From Chlorobiota bacterium (GTDB lineage: Bacteria > Bacteroidota > Chlorobiia > Chlorobiales > Chlorobiaceae), in assembly GCA_016866305.1 (NCBI GenBank), contig VGMX01000006.1:1-64000 (forward strand): a stretch of DNA of 64,000 nucleotides, in the 5' to 3' direction. Made by a program: the position numbers and the translations under genes. Below are positions 55,383-64,000 of this stretch, piece by piece. Every line of letters begins with the position of its first letter. The stretch's first letter is position 1. The notes beneath the pieces were generated by a model. It made no database searches and was not told the DNA's origin. It was given only the letters and a program-made list of their open reading frames with translations.

Positions 55383-56861
55383 GTGCCAAAAAGGGAGGAC
55401 ATCAAGTCCATTTTAGTGATCGGAGCCGGCCCTATCGTCATAGGCCAGGCATGTGAATTTGATTATTCGGGAACGCAGGCGTGCCGGGCCCTCAAGGAGG
55501 AAGGTTACAGGGTGATTCTGGTCAACAGCAACCCTGCTACCATCATGACCGATATCGAGATGGCCGATGCCACCTACATAGAGCCGATTACTCCGGAATA
55601 TGTCCGGAAAATCATTGAAAAAGAGAAGCCGGATGCGCTTCTGCCTACCATGGGAGGTCAGACCGCTCTCAATACAGCGGTCAGTCTTGCCGAATCGGGC
55701 ATTCTCGAACGCAACGGCGTCGAACTGATCGGCGCCAAGCTCAGGGCTATCAGAAAAGCCGAGAACCGCGAGTTCTTCAGCGATGCCATGAAGAAAATCG
55801 GTCTCGATATGGCCAAGGGATTCTTCGTGCGCAACGAAAAGGAGGCCAGGGAAGCTCTCGAGGAGATCGGATTGCCGATCGTGATCCGGCCTTCGTTCAC
55901 GCTTGGCGGTACAGGCGGCGGTTTTGCCGAAACGAAAGCCGATTATTACGACGCCGTGCGAAGAGGTCTTGCTGAAAGTCCGATCAGCGAAGTGCTCGTC
56001 GAGGAGTGCCTGCTTGGCTGGAAAGAGTTCGAACTCGAGGTTATCCGTGATCTTGCCGACAATGTCATCATCGTCTGCTCCATCGAGAATGTCGATCCCA
56101 TGGGTGTGCATACCGGCGACAGCATTACCGTGGCTCCTGCCCAGACGCTTACCGACCGTCAGTACCAGGTGCTCAGGGATGCCTCGATCCGCATTATCCG
56201 TGAAATCGGCGTGGAGACCGGGGGCAGCAACATTCAGTTCGCCATCCACCCCGAAAACGGGAGAATCGTGGTGATTGAAATGAACCCGCGTGTTTCGCGC
56301 AGCTCGGCGCTTGCCTCGAAGGCTACCGGTTTTCCCATTGCCAAGGTTGCCGCAAAACTTGCTGTGGGCTATACGCTCGACGAGATTCTCAACGATATTA
56401 CCAAGTCCACGCCGGCAAGTTTCGAACCCGCCATCGACTACTGTGTCGTCAAGGTTCCCCGCTGGGATTTCGAGAAGTTCAAGAACGTCGATGCGCGTCT
56501 CGGCGTGCAGATGAAGTCAGTTGGCGAGGTGATGGCTTTCGGGCGCAACTTCCGTGAAGCACTGCAGAAATCGCTTCGCGGTCTTGAAATCGGCCGTGCA
56601 GGTCTGGGTTCCGACGGAAAGGATCTCATGAACGTCGTGGGTATGACCCAGCAGCAGAAAATGTTTGCCAAGGAGGACATTCTCGAAAAGATCAAGGTGC
56701 CGAAAGCCGACCGGATGTTTTACCTGCGTTACGCGTTCCAGGCGGGGGCGACGGTCGATGAGGTGCATCAGGCTACGAAAATCGATCCGTGGTTTCTTGA
56801 CAACATCCGTCAGATCGTCGAGTTCGAAGCCGAGCTCAGGGATCTGGCTGCCGCGGAATAG
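55383..56861 (+). CDS. carB: Carbamoyl-phosphate synthase large subunit, N-terminal half
   Basis: [34 protein letters not shown]...; ORF ends at [29 protein letters not shown] start. Confidence 0.94.
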   Translation: MPKREDIKSILVIGAGPIVIGQACEFDYSGTQACRALKEEGYRVILVNSNPATIMTDIEMADATYIEPITPEYVRKIIEKEKPDALLPTMGGQTALNTAVSLAESGILERNGVELIGAKLRAIRKAENREFFSDAMKKIGLDMAKGFFVRNEKEAREALEEIGLPIVIRPSFTLGGTGGGFAETKADYYDAVRRGLAESPISEVLVEECLLGWKEFELEVIRDLADNVIIVCSIENVDPMGVHTGDSITVAPAQTLTDRQYQVLRDASIRIIREIGVETGGSNIQFAIHPENGRIVVIEMNPRVSRSSALASKATGFPIAKVAAKLAVGYTLDEILNDITKSTPASFEPAIDYCVVKVPRWDFEKFKNVDARLGVQMKSVGEVMAFGRNFREALQKSLRGLEIGRAGLGSDGKDLMNVVGMTQQQKMFAKEDILEKIKVPKADRMFYLRYAFQAGATVDEVHQATKIDPWFLDNIRQIVEFEAELRDLAAAE

Positions 56862-56883
56862 ACGCCGGAACCGCCGGTTTTTT

Positions 56884-57660
56884 ATGACCTATCTTTCCAG
56901 AATACTCGATCAGAAACGCATCGAGATTGCCGAACTGAAAAAACAGCAAATCCTGCAGCGCTATGGCGATCTGCAGGGTTCCCTTGCGCCATGCCGCGAT
57001 TTCAGGGCGAACCTGAAACGTTCCGGACGGGAGCTCAGACTCATTGCCGAAATCAAGAAGGCCTCTCCGTCGCGCGGGATCATCGTTCATGATTTCCATC
57101 CGGTCGAGATGGCCCGCCGTTATCTCGGCCTTGGAGCATCGGCTTTTTCGGTATTGACCGACAGGATGTTTTTCCAGGGTTCGAACGACTACCTGGAAGC
57201 GGTTAAAAAAGAGTTTTCCCTTCCAGTGCTGCGCAAGGATTTCATTATCGACGAGCACCAGATTTACGAGTCGAGGCTGATAGGCTCCGATGCCATTCTT
57301 CTGATTGTCGCTGCCCTCGACCACTCCCAGTTGCGCGATTATCTTCAGCTTGCCTCGGAAACCGGCATGGCCGCTCTTGTCGAGGTGCATGACCTTCGGG
57401 AACTCGATGCGGCTGCCGGAGCGGGCGCCGGGATCATCGGCGTCAACAACCGGAATCTGAAGGATTTCAGCATCAGTCTTCGCACCTCTACGGAACTCAG
57501 GCCCTTTTTCCCGGAGGGAGTGATCGCCGTCGCGGAAAGCGGCCTGCAAACTCCTGACGATATAGAACGGATCAGCACCGCATCATTCGATGCGGTGCTG
57601 ATTGGCGAAGGACTGCATGTCAGCACCGCACTGCATGGTGTTGCCTGGCAAAAGCCTTGA
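56884..57660 (+). CDS. trpC: Indole-3-glycerol phosphate synthase
   Basis: LIAEIKKASPSRGII, VLRKDFIIDEHQIYESR, GVNNRNLKDF. Confidence 0.96.
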   Translation: MTYLSRILDQKRIEIAELKKQQILQRYGDLQGSLAPCRDFRANLKRSGRELRLIAEIKKASPSRGIIVHDFHPVEMARRYLGLGASAFSVLTDRMFFQGSNDYLEAVKKEFSLPVLRKDFIIDEHQIYESRLIGSDAILLIVAALDHSQLRDYLQLASETGMAALVEVHDLRELDAAAGAGAGIIGVNNRNLKDFSISLRTSTELRPFFPEGVIAVAESGLQTPDDIERISTASFDAVLIGEGLHVSTALHGVAWQKP

Positions 57661-57776
57661 TGTTGCAGCTGAAACGCTGTTGAGCGACCTGATTGCCGCA
57701 TTGTCCCGAAAGTTTTCGGATCAACGGTTTTCCGGCCGTACCATCCACCCTGAACCCGGGGTCGACATGACATTTT

Positions 57777-58448
57777 TCAGCTGTGCCTGGAATACCCCTT
57801 GAGCTTCGAGGCGGTCGCCACGGGGTCCGTGGCCTTGAAGAACGCCGTGCCGGCAATAAGCGCATCGGCACCTGCCGCCACGACATCTCCGGCATTCTCA
57901 TCCGTTATCCCGCCGTCAACGGCAATCACCATGCCGGGGTTCAGTCCGTTGCGCATGGCATGCAGCCTTGCGATTTTTTCAACTGACGAGGGAATGAACT
58001 TCTGACCTCCGAAACCGGGATTGACCGACATCAGCAGCACGAGATCGAGGTCCGGCAGGATGGACTCCAGCACCGAAACCGGGGTGGCCGGATTGATTGA
58101 GACTCCGGCTTTGGCTCCGAGGCTTTTGATGTACTGTACCGTCCGGTGCAGATGCGGACAGGCCTCCTGATGGACGGTGATCTGGTGTGAACCGGCCTTG
58201 ATGAAATCGGCAATGAACCTGTCGGGATCAGCAATCATCAGATGGGTGTCGATCGTCATCGACGTGCAGGCGGCTACGGCCTGGACGATGAACGGGCCGA
58301 AGGTGATGTTGGGTACGAAGACGCCGTCCATGACGTCGCAGTGCATCCAGTCTGCGCCGGCCTTTTCCGCCAGGGCGATCGATGCCCTGAGATCGGTGAA
58401 ATCGGCGGATAAAATTGATGGAGCAAGAAGGGTCGTTGTTGCGGGCAT
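57777..58448 (-). CDS. rpe: Ribulose-phosphate 3-epimerase
   Basis: LLAPSILSADF, WMHCDVMDGVFVPNITFGP, MSVNPGFGGQKFI. Confidence 0.96.
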   Translation of the reverse strand: MPATTTLLAPSILSADFTDLRASIALAEKAGADWMHCDVMDGVFVPNITFGPFIVQAVAACTSMTIDTHLMIADPDRFIADFIKAGSHQITVHQEACPHLHRTVQYIKSLGAKAGVSINPATPVSVLESILPDLDLVLLMSVNPGFGGQKFIPSSVEKIARLHAMRNGLNPGMVIAVDGGITDENAGDVVAAGADALIAGTAFFKATDPVATASKLKGYSRHS

Positions 58449-58504
58449 TGCAGTTCAGTACTTAAGAGTGAGCAAGGCTGGTTACGAAAAGCGTTCCTAA
58501 ATAA

Positions 58505-60739
58505 TCAAAAAGCCTCTCCAATTCCAAAGTTGAAGGTATAGTCGAGAGGGTTCCATTTGAAAATTTTCCATGCCTCTTCTTCCGCCGGGTCGTGAACCTT
58601 CCAGGCGAAATCGAACCGGAACGGCCCGATAGGCGAACCGATTCGCAGGCCGATGCCGACGTCCCAGGCGAAATCGTTCAGGAGGGAGTTCACGCTGAAT
58701 CCGTATGGCCCGGTCCGGTCCCAGATATTGCCGATATCGGTGAAAACGGTTATGCCCGACTGCTGTCCGAACAGCTTGAAGAACTTCCAGCGGTATTCAA
58801 GCCCAAGTTCGAGCTTGATATCAGCGCCGAAGTTCGCGGCAGCTTCACTTGCGCTGCTGCCCGGGCCAAGCGTGTTGAAGAGCCAGCCGCGCATGCTGTT
58901 GGCACCTCCCGCGAAGAACCTTCGCTCTTCGGGAGTTGCAGAAGCCTTGCCGTAAGGCATCATCCAGCCGAGGTGCAGCCGTCCGGCTATCTGCCGTTCC
59001 GGAGAAAGGTTTCTTGTAAAGGCGAGCTTTGTTTCGGTTTTGACGTACTGTGAGTAGGATGTGCCGAAAATCTGCGGATCGTTGTCGGAGAATCCTGTGT
59101 ATGATTTCGTGTCGATCACCTGGTCGATAAGCCAGGCAAGGCTTCCCGACTCTTCGAGCAGCAGGTCGAGATTCCAGATGTTTTTTCCCGGAGGGGCGGT
59201 ATTCAGGTTGGTATAGTTGTATCGGAGACGGAAGGTCTGGTTTACCCGTGTTTCCAGCAGGCTGTCGATTCCCGCATCGACAGCGGCGTCGTCGGCCGGA
59301 TCGATGCCGATATTTCCGGCAAGGTCTGTCTTGAAAAGTTTCCTGAACCCTCTCAGCGAGTCTTTCTGCACCCATTCGAACTCGAAGAAGTCGAAGCTCA
59401 GGCGAGAGGAAGGCGTGAGCCTGGCGCTGTAGGTGCCTCTGACGAGGCCGTTCAGGCTGGAGAGCAGGATCGGCAGTTTTGCCCGCGAGTATTCGATATA
59501 TGCGGAATAGACGTTGTCGGGTTTTGTCAGCACCGGCATGAGAAGACTGCTTTTCAGGCTGAATTCGTAGGGTATGAATTTATCATAGTCATCCTTGCCG
59601 AGATTGTCGAGCAGGTTGTTGCTGTAACTGGTCCGGGTGCCGAATTCAGCGGAGGTCTTGAGTTGTTCGGCTCCTCCGAAAAGATTCCGGTTTTCGTAAG
59701 CAAGCGAGGCTCCGAAAAAGAGCGATCCGTACCGGTTGTCGACAAGCAGCTTTGGTTCAATCTGGTGTTTCGGTGCAGGTTCCAGGTGTACCGTGGTATA
59801 GAGTTGCCCGTCACGGGTCGAGTCCGGACGGATGATAATGGACGAGAATATGTTGGTTTTGCCGAAATTCTGCAGGGTCTTCTGTTCGAGGCTTTCCCTG
59901 GTTGACTGGCCCGGACGGAAGGCAATGGCGCTGGTAATGAGTGCCGGGCGTATCTTCTGGGGGCCGAAAACGATACCCGAGATGCTGTCGGCTTCGAAAC
60001 GCCACTCCCTCGATGTCGTATCTCTTCTTTGCGGATTGTGTACGATTGTCCGGATCGGCCCGTAAACGAGTTTTTCCGGCAGCCTGATCCTGTATCGAAT
60101 GCCTGCTATGGCACCTACCGTATCGACCTTGATACGGATGCTGTCCTCATGCAAGAAGGTGTATCCCTCCTCACGGAAAAACGTCATGGTGCGGTCCCGT
60201 TCGGCGATGAGCTTTTCAACGGAGAAGCTGTCTCCTGTATTCAGGACGCGGCTCTGCAGGAACTGTGTTCTGATCTGCTCCTCGATGGTTTCGAGTCCTT
60301 CATAGGCCAGCGAGTCGATCTTCGCCTGTTCGTTTTCGGTTATCGTAACGAGAATATCGACATTGCGGTTCTTGTTCCGTAACTGTATTGATGGGTTGAT
60401 GTCGGCAAAGAAATATCCCTTGTAGGTGTAAAGTTTCCTGATGATGCCGAGGTCCCGCTGGAAATCTTCCGGGTTGAAAGGTTTTCGGGATTTTCCGAAA
60501 AGGCCGAGGCCGAGAAACGAGGTCGGTTCGGAGGTGACGATGATCTGCCGGAGTTCTTCGTCGGGAACTGCAGTATTGCCGATGAACCTGATGGAGTGGA
60601 CATAAGGACGGGGAGCGCCGGTTGTGTCTGGCTGGTTTTCAGGGGTCATTTCCGCGGAAAACGCGGTCGAACCCGCAAAAAAAAGGGCAATGACCAGAAT
60701 CCCGGCAATTGCCCTGAAAAGAGTTTTTATAAAAAACAC
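58505..60739 (-). CDS. BamA/TamA-family outer-membrane assembly protein
   Basis: Signal peptide, POTRA repeats, C-terminal surface antigen barrel (RRFFAGGANSMRGW... ending FNFGIGEAF). Confidence 0.9.
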   Translation of the reverse strand: MFFIKTLFRAIAGILVIALFFAGSTAFSAEMTPENQPDTTGAPRPYVHSIRFIGNTAVPDEELRQIIVTSEPTSFLGLGLFGKSRKPFNPEDFQRDLGIIRKLYTYKGYFFADINPSIQLRNKNRNVDILVTITENEQAKIDSLAYEGLETIEEQIRTQFLQSRVLNTGDSFSVEKLIAERDRTMTFFREEGYTFLHEDSIRIKVDTVGAIAGIRYRIRLPEKLVYGPIRTIVHNPQRRDTTSREWRFEADSISGIVFGPQKIRPALITSAIAFRPGQSTRESLEQKTLQNFGKTNIFSSIIIRPDSTRDGQLYTTVHLEPAPKHQIEPKLLVDNRYGSLFFGASLAYENRNLFGGAEQLKTSAEFGTRTSYSNNLLDNLGKDDYDKFIPYEFSLKSSLLMPVLTKPDNVYSAYIEYSRAKLPILLSSLNGLVRGTYSARLTPSSRLSFDFFEFEWVQKDSLRGFRKLFKTDLAGNIGIDPADDAAVDAGIDSLLETRVNQTFRLRYNYTNLNTAPPGKNIWNLDLLLEESGSLAWLIDQVIDTKSYTGFSDNDPQIFGTSYSQYVKTETKLAFTRNLSPERQIAGRLHLGWMMPYGKASATPEERRFFAGGANSMRGWLFNTLGPGSSASEAAANFGADIKLELGLEYRWKFFKLFGQQSGITVFTDIGNIWDRTGPYGFSVNSLLNDFAWDVGIGLRIGSPIGPFRFDFAWKVHDPAEEEAWKIFKWNPLDYTFNFGIGEAF

Positions 60740-60756
60740 ACTGAAAGTGGTTTGTC

Positions 60757-60984
60757 TCAGTTCAACATCTCTTCATCGCCATAGCAGAAATCCTCGTCAG
60801 TAGGGTAATCCGGCCATACCTCATCGATGCTTTCATAGATTTCGTCACTCTCCGGCAGATCATGCAGGTTTTCGATGACCTGCTGGGGCGCTCCCGTTCT
60901 GTTCGCATAATCGAGAAGCTCATCTTTTGTAACCGGCCATGGGGCATCTGCTATATATCGGGCGAGATCCAGATTCCAGTACAT
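60757..60984 (-). CDS. DUF2795-like small acidic protein
   Basis: 75-aa MYWNLDLARYIADAPWPVTKDELLDYANRTGAPQQVIENLHDLPESDEIYESIDEVWPDYPTDEDFCYGDEEMLN. Confidence 0.8.
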   Translation of the reverse strand: MYWNLDLARYIADAPWPVTKDELLDYANRTGAPQQVIENLHDLPESDEIYESIDEVWPDYPTDEDFCYGDEEMLN

Positions 60985-61009
60985 GGTGAAGCGCTTGAAT
61001 TTAATCAGT

Positions 61010-61771
61010 TTATGAATTACTGCCGTTTTCTGACGGTTGCTTGACAGTCAGGAACTTGTCCGGATTGCTGTCGTCGAAGAAGTAGGCGGCAGGATTGACT
61101 TTAACGTTGTTCTTGTGAATCTCGTAATGCAGATGCGGCCCGGTCGAAACTCCGGTATTGCCCGAAAAGGCGATGATTTCCCCTCTCCGGACACGCTGGC
61201 CCTGACGCACAAGCGATCTGGAAAGATGGGCATAGACGGTGGTAAACCCGTATCCGTGACTCACGCGCACTTTCTGTCCGTAACTCCGGTCGTAGCCGGA
61301 GAAGGTGACGACTCCATCTCCCGTGACATGCACCTTCGTTCCCTCGGGAGCGGAGAAGTCCGTTCCGGAATGGAATATGACTCGGCTGTATACGGGATGC
61401 AGCCTCATTCCGAAGCCGCTGGTGATTCTTCCGTTGATCGGCTTGATGTTGGGAACGGATGAAAAATAGGGGCGGTTCGTTTCAACGTGCTGGTAGTTTG
61501 CGGTTTCCCCGCTCTCCTCCTGTCGCTCAATCTGCAGGATCAGATGCTCGATCATCTGTTCGGTGGAGGCAAGCAACCCTTCAGCGGAACTCATTTCTTC
61601 CGGCATTTTATCTTCAGCTTCAAGCGTGCGGAAAGCCGGAAGCGCCAGAACCAGCAACAAAACAGAGGTCAGAAGCGCCCGGCAGTTTCTGGCCGGAGCA
61701 CCGGTACCGGCTGCAGCCTGCTGTCTCCTGCTGCAGCCGGCCGGGCTGAAAAACAGTGTTGATAGAAACAT
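61010..61771 (-). CDS. M23 family metallopeptidase
   Basis: HSGTDFSAPEGTKVHVTGDGVV and STGPHLHYEI (HxH) motifs. Confidence 0.93.
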   Translation of the reverse strand: MFLSTLFFSPAGCSRRQQAAAGTGAPARNCRALLTSVLLLVLALPAFRTLEAEDKMPEEMSSAEGLLASTEQMIEHLILQIERQEESGETANYQHVETNRPYFSSVPNIKPINGRITSGFGMRLHPVYSRVIFHSGTDFSAPEGTKVHVTGDGVVTFSGYDRSYGQKVRVSHGYGFTTVYAHLSRSLVRQGQRVRRGEIIAFSGNTGVSTGPHLHYEIHKNNVKVNPAAYFFDDSNPDKFLTVKQPSENGSNS

Positions 61772-61854
61772 GCAGTGCCGGGTTGGTTGTCAGATCGGGC
61801 AAGATTTTGTTGTCCGAATAATATATAAAAACTTTTTTTTTATAAATCAACGCT

Positions 61855-64000
61855 CTAATGAGCCTCCAGCCAGTTTTTTCCCATGCCGGTATCGACCTCG
61901 ACTGGTACGGTCTGGAGGCCGCAGTAACGGGCTGCGTCGATCATGGAGGCTTCCACGAGATCCTTCAGCTGCTCCTTTTCTCCATCAGGTGTTTCGAACA
62001 GCAGTTCGTCATGCACCTGCAGCAGCATGACCGATTGCATGCCGCTTTTCCTGATTCTTGTGCTGCAGAGGTTCATGGCGTATTTGATGATGTCTGCGGC
62101 GGTTCCCTGGATCGGTGTGTTCATGGCCGCCCTTTCGGCGGCTTTCTGGCGTATGCTGTTGCGGCTGTTCAGATCCGGCATGTAGCGGCGCCGTCCGAGC
62201 AGGGTTGATACATAGCCGTTTTTCCGTCCTTCGGCGATGATCTCCTGCAGCGCCATAAACAGTCCGGGATATTTCGATGTGTATACCTCGATGATCTCCC
62301 TTGCCTCTTTTTGCGGGATGTTCAGCCGTTTTGAGAGTCCGAACGGCTGAATGCCGTAGAGCACCCCGAAATTGACTTCCTTTGCTTTTCTTCGCATGTC
62401 GGGGGTAATATCGGCGGTGCCGAAAATGACCCTTGCGGTTGCGCTGTGGATGTCCTCCCTTCTGCGGAACGCCTCGATGAGATTTTCGTCACCTGAAATC
62501 TCCGCGGCGATGCGGAGCTCAATCTGGGAATAGTCCGCCGAAAGCATGAGGTTTTCCGGGTTCGAGGCGATGAATGCGCGCCGGATCTCCCTGCCCGAGG
62601 GCGTGCGCACAGGAATGTTCTGCAGGTTCGGATTCGACGACGAGAGCCTGCCTGTTGCGGTGATGTGCTGGTTGAACGAGGTGTGCAACTTTCCCGTTCT
62701 CGGATTGATCATTTTCGGCAGGGCGTCGATGTAGGTGGTCTTGAGCTTCTGCAGGCTGCGGTACTCCAGCAGGGCTCCGGCAACCGGGTGCAGCGGAGCA
62801 AGCTCCTCGAGCACCTCCACGTTGGTTGAGAACCCGGTTTTGGTGGCTTTCCGGGTCGGCAGGCCGAGCACGGAAAAGAGTATGTGCGCGAGCTGTTTCG
62901 GGGAATCGAGATTGAAGACCGAGCCGGTCGTTTCGTGGATGCGTTTCCTCAGTTCGTCAATCTGGGCGTTCACCTGCTCCGCTGTTCGGGCCAGATGCGG
63001 TGTATCAATGGAGATGCCGTGGTATTCCATGCATGCGAGCACTTCCACGAGCGGGAATTCAATGGTTCTGCACAGTTCCAGCAGTTCAGGATTTTCCTGC
63101 AGTCTGCTTTCGAATACCTCCTGAAGCCTGAGGGCCACGTCAGCATCCTGGCATGCATAGTCGGTGAGTGCTGCGGGAGGGACTTCGTGAATGGGTATCC
63201 GTTTTTTCCCTTCTCCGGTCAGTTCGTCATAGGTTTTTGTCCTGATCGACAGGTGGCGCTCGGCCAGGTCGTCGAGATTATGCGTTTTTTCCGGATCGAG
63301 CACATAGCTCGCCAGCATGGTGTCGAATCCTGTCGGCGAGAGATTTATACCGTGGTTTTTCAGGACGAGCAGGTCATATTTGAGGTTCTGTCCGGATTTC
63401 CGGATTTCCGGGTTTTCAAGCGCCGGTTTGAGGATGCCGAGCGTTTCGCGCACGTCGAGACCGTCTTTTCCGAAATACACGAACCACGCCTCTTTCGGCT
63501 TGAGGGAAAATGAGATGCCGGCAAGCTCGGCCTGGAATATGTCGAGGCTCGTGGTTTCGGTGTCGATTGCGAAAGCATCGGCGAGTTCGAGTTTTCCGGC
63601 AAGCATCCTGACTTCCTCGATGGTTTCGATCAGGTGATAACTGGCGCCGTCGAGGGGTGAAAGGAGCGGTTTGTCGCATTTCTGTTCCTGCGGTTCTGCC
63701 TCGGGGGTTTCCGTCTGCTGTTCTGCGGCGGTCGTCGTGATGCCCGGAAAGATCACCGGCAGGCGGGCAGCGATTTGTCTGAGCTCGAACTTTTTCAGAA
63801 ACGGCATGATCCTGTCTTGCTCGGGAGTTCTGCATGCAAGGTGTTCCAGCTCAAACTCAAGATCGATATCGGAGTGAATGGTGACCAGTTGCCGGATGAG
63901 GTCGCGTTGCGGACTGAAGGTTTCCAGGCTTGCGCGGGTTTTCGGGGCGAGTTCTCCGATATGCTGGTAGATACTGTCCAGCGAGCCGTATTTCTGGAGC
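61855..64000 (-). CDS. polA: DNA polymerase I (5' end outside the window)
   Basis: Motif A DYSQIELR, motif B KEVNFGVLYG, motif C QVHDELL; reading frame stays open to the window edge (…SLDSIYQHIGELAPKTRASLETF…). Confidence 0.95.
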   Translation of the reverse strand, partial: LQKYGSLDSIYQHIGELAPKTRASLETFSPQRDLIRQLVTIHSDIDLEFELEHLACRTPEQDRIMPFLKKFELRQIAARLPVIFPGITTTAAEQQTETPEAEPQEQKCDKPLLSPLDGASYHLIETIEEVRMLAGKLELADAFAIDTETTSLDIFQAELAGISFSLKPKEAWFVYFGKDGLDVRETLGILKPALENPEIRKSGQNLKYDLLVLKNHGINLSPTGFDTMLASYVLDPEKTHNLDDLAERHLSIRTKTYDELTGEGKKRIPIHEVPPAALTDYACQDADVALRLQEVFESRLQENPELLELCRTIEFPLVEVLACMEYHGISIDTPHLARTAEQVNAQIDELRKRIHETTGSVFNLDSPKQLAHILFSVLGLPTRKATKTGFSTNVEVLEELAPLHPVAGALLEYRSLQKLKTTYIDALPKMINPRTGKLHTSFNQHITATGRLSSSNPNLQNIPVRTPSGREIRRAFIASNPENLMLSADYSQIELRIAAEISGDENLIEAFRRREDIHSATARVIFGTADITPDMRRKAKEVNFGVLYGIQPFGLSKRLNIPQKEAREIIEVYTSKYPGLFMALQEIIAEGRKNGYVSTLLGRRRYMPDLNSRNSIRQKAAERAAMNTPIQGTAADIIKYAMNLCSTRIRKSGMQSVMLLQVHDELLFETPDGEKEQLKDLVEASMIDAARYCGLQTVPVEVDTGMGKNWLEAH

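Overview
The window is densely coded, with about 53 protein genes. It looks like a chromosomal housekeeping segment of a green sulfur bacterium (Chlorobiaceae-like). That placement is inferred from gene content (bshC, carB N-terminal half, ResB/CcsA system II, LemA/TPM cluster) and was not tested by any search. I saw no rRNA, tRNA, CRISPR array, IS element or prophage. Main gene blocks in order: ccs cytochrome biogenesis, bshC, surE, patatin-BamA, accD, thyX, clpP, valS, rpoD, lptG/SAM hydrolase, M16 peptidase, uvrB, relA/spoT, lemA-TPM-TPM, gcvT, ftsK, nfu/mrp/der, rplM-rpsI-rpsB-tsf, pyrH/recX, MFS/CDF, uvrA, ppdK, lpxK, purD, carB (N half)-trpC, rpe, bamA and polA (cut by the window edge). 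The strongest non-coding signal is a compact multi-branched RNA structure in the rpsB 5' UTR (33371-33461). It has a perfect 9-bp closing stem, two internal arms and a possible pseudoknot, and is a candidate S2 autoregulatory leader. Other points worth a second look are two single-locus frameshifted accessory genes (a GH19-like lysozyme and a FISUMP lipoprotein), a carB gene that ends after its N-terminal half, a 57-aa Cys-rich protein coupled by ATGA to a TPM-domain gene, and an A10 tract inside recX.
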